This document shows, piece after piece, positions 6,160-8,341 of a DNA stretch of 8,341 nucleotides. Every line of letters begins with the position of its first letter. Position 1 is the stretch's first letter. The notes under the pieces were generated by a model. That model was given only the letters and a program-made list of their open reading frames with translations. It did no database searches and was not told the origin of the DNA. Made by a program: the position numbers and the translations under genes. The stretch is taken from NCBI GenBank assembly GCA_023387135.1, contig JAEWIK010000405.1, positions 1 through 8,341 of the forward strand. The letters run 5' to 3'. The stretch comes from Actinomycetes bacterium. Its GTDB lineage: Bacteria; Actinomycetota; Actinomycetes; Propionibacteriales; Propionibacteriaceae.

Positions 6160-6975
6160 GTGACAGAAACCCCCAGCAGCGAGCCCTACGAGCAGTCTGA
6201 CGACTTCGAGATCGATCTCGGCCAACTGGAATCCAACGCCGACGACGTCGAACTCAATCTCGACTTCGGCGACGACCTCGAGACCCCTGCCGACGACGGC
6301 GTCCTGCTGCCCGGGCTGGAAGAGGACGAGGAGCCCGCTCCGCAGGCCGCCGAGGAACTCGACGCCGACGAAGAGGCAGTGCTCGCCGAGCTGCGCGAGA
6401 CGCTCCGCAGCCAGGTCGGTGACTGGTATGTCATCCACACCTACTCCGGCATGGAGAATCGGGTCAAGCAGAACCTTGACAACCGCGTCAAGACGCTCGG
6501 CATGGACGACTACATCTTCGAGGCTGTCGTGCCGACCGAAGAGGTCATCGAGACCCGCAACGGCGCCAAGAAGGCCGTCACCCGCACCGTGCTGCCGGGC
6601 TACGTCCTGGTGCGCATGGAACTGACCGACGCCTCCTGGGCTGCCGTGAGGCACACACCGTCGGTGACCGGCTTCGTCGCCCACGCCAACGCGCCGGTGC
6701 CGCTCAGCCTCGACGAGGTCGAGAAGATGCTCGCTCCCGCGGCCCTCGCCCGCGCCGCCGCCGCGGCCAGCGGTGCCAAGCCGAAGAGCCGGAAGATCGA
6801 GATCGCGGACTTCAACGTCGGCGACTCCGTCATGGTGGTGCAGGGCCCGTTCGCCGGCGTCCATGCGACCATCACCGAGATCAATGCGAACAGCCAGCGC
6901 CTCAAGGCGCTGGTGGAGATCCTCGGCCGGGAGACCCCGGTCGACCTCACCTTCGGCCAGATCCAGAAGGTCTAG
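6160..6975 (+). CDS. nusG: Transcription termination/antitermination factor NusG
   Basis: Elongation factor that binds the RNA polymerase clamp through its NGN domain and links it to Rho or the ribosome (S10) through its KOW domain. 271 residues: an acidic N-terminal arm (1-87) with 30 Asp/Glu and only two basic residues; the NGN domain from D88 ([19 protein letters not shown], then [11 protein letters not shown] and the TPSVTGFV block); an Ala-rich linker around 190-206; and a C-terminal KOW domain from about 217 ([16 protein letters not shown] ... [16 protein letters not shown]). Length and arm match actinobacterial NusG; E. coli NusG is 181 residues. GTG 6160 is preferred (AGAGG at 6151-6155); GTG 6148 is in frame but has no spaced ribosome-binding site. 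Co-transcribed with secE. Confidence 0.95.
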   Translation: MTETPSSEPYEQSDDFEIDLGQLESNADDVELNLDFGDDLETPADDGVLLPGLEEDEEPAPQAAEELDADEEAVLAELRETLRSQVGDWYVIHTYSGMENRVKQNLDNRVKTLGMDDYIFEAVVPTEEVIETRNGAKKAVTRTVLPGYVLVRMELTDASWAAVRHTPSVTGFVAHANAPVPLSLDEVEKMLAPAALARAAAAASGAKPKSRKIEIADFNVGDSVMVVQGPFAGVHATITEINANSQRLKALVEILGRETPVDLTFGQIQKV

Positions 6976-6993
6976 CGGGAGCTGAACGCATTT

Positions 6994-7016
6994 CGGCCGG
7001 CCACCCAGGTCGGTCG
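6994..7016 (+). other. Hairpin in the nusG-rplK spacer
   Basis: CGGCCGGCC (6994-7002) pairs with GGTCGGTCG (7008-7016) over nine pairs (two G-U) around the loop ACCCA. It starts 18 bases after the nusG stop and ends 15 bases before the rplK ribosome-binding site. There is no U-tract, so it is not an ordinary terminator; attenuation or mRNA processing is possible. Confidence 0.5.
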
Positions 7017-7047
7017 CTGAAGAACCAACACGAAGAAGGACCCATCC

Positions 7048-7479
7048 ATGCCTCCCAAGAAGAAGGTAGCGGCGATCGTCAAGGTCGCCCTCAACGCGGG
7101 TGCAGCGACTCCTGCGCCGCCCGTCGGTACCGCTCTCGGTCCGCACGGCGTCAACATCATGGAGTTCGTCAAGCGCTACAACGCCGAGACCGAGGCGATG
7201 CGCGGAACGATCATCCCCGTAGAGATCACCATCTACGAGGACCGCACGTTCACGTTCATCACCAAGACTCCGCCGGCCGCGGAACTGATCAAGAAGGCCG
7301 CCGGCCTGAAGAGCGGTTCGGCTCGTCCCAACAAGGAGAAGGTGGGCAAGCTCACCGCCGATCAGGTGCGCGAGATCGCCACCACCAAGATGCCGGACCT
7401 CAACGCCAATGACATCGACGCCGCGATGCAGATCGTGGCAGGCACCGCCCGTTCCATGGGCGTCACCGTCGAAGGCTGA
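7048..7479 (+). CDS. rplK: 50S ribosomal protein L11
   Basis: 143 residues, normal length. L11 forms the GTPase-associated stalk base with the 1067 region of 23S rRNA and is needed for RelA-type stringent activation; it is also part of the thiostrepton site. Seen: N-terminal domain [13 protein letters not shown], the proline-rich loop with P22, P24 and P25 in [35 protein letters not shown], and the rRNA-binding C-terminal domain ending [25 protein letters not shown]. Unusual residues at normally very conserved places are T21 (usually Asn), T28 (usually Pro), P32 (usually Gln) and V41 (usually Cys). GAAGAAGGA (7032-7040) is seven bases before the ATG. It is followed by rplA, whose product probably controls the downstream spacer. 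Confidence 0.97.
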   Translation: MPPKKKVAAIVKVALNAGAATPAPPVGTALGPHGVNIMEFVKRYNAETEAMRGTIIPVEITIYEDRTFTFITKTPPAAELIKKAAGLKSGSARPNKEKVGKLTADQVREIATTKMPDLNANDIDAAMQIVAGTARSMGVTVEG

Positions 7480-7496
7480 TCCAGCCACACCACCAT

Positions 7497-7522
7497 CGTG
7501 GGAGGGTCGCACCCGTACCACG
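7497..7522 (+). promoter_or_regulatory. Putative L1 operator in mRNA, mimic of the 23S rRNA L1 site
   Basis: In the rplK-rplA spacer the lower stem CGTGG (7497-7501) pairs with CCACG (7518-7522), the upper stem GGGT (7504-7507) with ACCC (7511-7514) around loop CGC, and between them lies an asymmetric internal loop, GA (7502-7503) opposite GTA (7515-7517). The same bases, GUGGGAG on one side and UACCAC on the other, form the L1-binding site of 23S rRNA helices 76-77 (recalled from the E. coli sequence). L1 is a known translational repressor of its own operon through such mimics. Binding is inferred, not shown. Confidence 0.7.
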
Positions 7523-7531
7523 CCTGGCACC

Positions 7532-7549
7532 CGGCCCACACGAGGGCCG
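7532..7549 (+). other. Second hairpin before rplA
   Basis: CGGCCC (7532-7537) pairs with GGGCCG (7544-7549) around ACACGA. It lies between the putative L1 operator and the rplA ribosome-binding site AAGGAAG (7559-7565). It could position or mask that site when L1 is bound; this is speculative. Confidence 0.4.
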
Positions 7550-7571
7550 CACCAACGCAAGGAAGACCAGA

Positions 7572-8273
7572 ATGAAGCGAAGCAAGGCTTACAAGGCTGC
7601 CGAGGCGAACATCAACGCCGACCAGCTCTACACCCCGGAGGAGGCGGTGGCGCTCGCCAAGAAGGGCGCCTCGGCCAAGTTCGACGAGACGATTGAGGTC
7701 GCGCTGCGCCTCGGCGTCGACCCCCGCAAGGCAGATCAGATGGTGCGCGGCACCGTGAACCTCCCCAACGGCACCGGCAAGACGGCAAGGGTCCTCGTCT
7801 TCGCCACCGGTGAGAAGGCAGCGGACGCGCTCGCGGCGGGCGCCGACGAGGTGGGCGCCGACGAGCTGATCGACAAGATCGCCGGCGGTTACCTCGACTT
7901 CGACGCCGTCGTGGCGACTCCCGACCTGATGGGCAAGGTGGGCCGGCTGGGCCGCGTGCTCGGCCCGCGTGGCCTGATGCCGAACCCGAAGACCGGCACC
8001 GTCACCATGGACGTGGCCAAGGCGGTCGGCGACATCAAGGGCGGCAAGATCGAGTTCCGCGTCGACCGGCACGCCAACCTCCACTTCATCGTCGGCAAGG
8101 CGTCGTTCTCCGAGCAGCAGCTCACCGAGAACTACTTCGCCGCCCTCGACGAGGTCATGCGGCTCAAGCCGAGCGCGTCGAAGGGCCGCTACCTGAAGAA
8201 GGCCACGATCGCCTCGACCATGGGCCCCGGCGTCCCCGTCGACCCCACGAAGGTGAAGCCGACCGCGGAGTAA
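7572..8273 (+). CDS. rplA: 50S ribosomal protein L1
   Basis: 233 residues, close to the usual 229-240. L1 builds the mobile L1 stalk that guides deacylated tRNA out of the E site, and in many bacteria it represses its own mRNA. Seen: [20 protein letters not shown] block (here [20 protein letters not shown]), [32 protein letters not shown], the L1 signature [14 protein letters not shown] starting at G131, then [23 protein letters not shown]-like VGKASF, and the C-terminal [11 protein letters not shown] / [13 protein letters not shown] 7572 has AAGGAAG six bases upstream. It is 92 bases after rplK, a spacer with the likely L1 operator, and is followed by a very long hairpin. Confidence 0.97.
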   Translation: MKRSKAYKAAEANINADQLYTPEEAVALAKKGASAKFDETIEVALRLGVDPRKADQMVRGTVNLPNGTGKTARVLVFATGEKAADALAAGADEVGADELIDKIAGGYLDFDAVVATPDLMGKVGRLGRVLGPRGLMPNPKTGTVTMDVAKAVGDIKGGKIEFRVDRHANLHFIVGKASFSEQQLTENYFAALDEVMRLKPSASKGRYLKKATIASTMGPGVPVDPTKVKPTAE

Positions 8274-8285
8274 TCCCGTCCCTCT

Positions 8286-8341
8286 TCTCGCAAGCTGTGA
8301 GTTAGGAGCCGAGTACGGCTCCTAACTCACAGCTTGCGGGG
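8286..8341 (+). terminator. Very long perfect hairpin after rplA (terminator or palindromic repeat)
   Basis: Positions 8289-8311 are the exact reverse complement of 8316-8338, a 23-bp perfect stem with the four-base loop AGTA. In RNA, three more pairs (T8286-G8341, C8287-G8340, T8288-G8339, two of them G-U) carry it to the window edge. It starts 15 bases after the rplA stop TAA (core) and is richer in A/T than its surroundings. Position suggests a terminator or attenuator between rplKA and the genes beyond (commonly rplJ-rplL); whether a U-tract follows is off the window. A dispersed palindromic repeat is the alternative. Confidence 0.7.

Noticed and set aside
6976..6983. CGGGAGC before rplK as a second L1 site
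   Set aside because: It has no matching TACC-type partner downstream and does not form the two-stem structure.
5731..7560. 609-codon minus-strand open frame opposite secE, nusG and rplK
   Set aside because: Same antisense effect over three certain genes; Gly/Asp/Arg/Val-rich product without family features.

Overview
The window is a high-GC stretch of ordinary chromosome from an actinobacterium. The evidence is the strong G/C preference at third codon positions, GTG and TTG starts, an NGN/KOW NusG and a SecE that both carry the long N-terminal extensions usual in this phylum, a HadA/HadB-type dehydratase pair, and the order rpmG - hadA - hadB - murB - aminotransferase - tRNA-Trp - secE - nusG - rplK - rplA, which I recall from Streptomyces and relatives. 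The L11 sequence makes me favour Propionibacteriales, but that is a guess from memory.

Layout. Positions 1-1296 (minus strand) hold a class II fumarase cut by the left edge. It diverges from an alkyltransferase-like gene (1319-1618, plus strand), and the 22 bases between the two start codons centre on a perfect 10-bp palindrome that can act as the -10 box in both directions. From here everything is on the plus strand: tRNA-Thr(GGT), tRNA-Met(CAT) and rpmG (1695-2111), closed by a GC-rich hairpin; the overlapping genes hadA-hadB-murB (2293-4203), apparently started by a leaderless promoter; a class I aminotransferase (4288-5481); then a clear promoter leading into tRNA-Trp, secE, nusG, rplK and rplA (5494-8273). 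The window ends in a 23-bp perfect hairpin.

How the genes work together. tRNAs, L33, L11, L1, SecE and NusG are translation, secretion and transcription-elongation parts made from shared transcripts. hadAB and murB supply membrane lipid and cell-wall precursor. Fumarase is a TCA enzyme and the alkyltransferase-like protein a DNA-damage sensor; only their shared promoter links them.

I see no mobile element, CRISPR array, phage, toxin-antitoxin or defence system, and no new gene family. The most interesting signals are non-coding: the symmetric divergent leaderless promoter, an mRNA copy of the 23S rRNA L1-binding site between rplK and rplA, the long perfect hairpin after rplA, and hairpins that separate tRNAs from mRNA. 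No gap between genes exceeds 300 bases.
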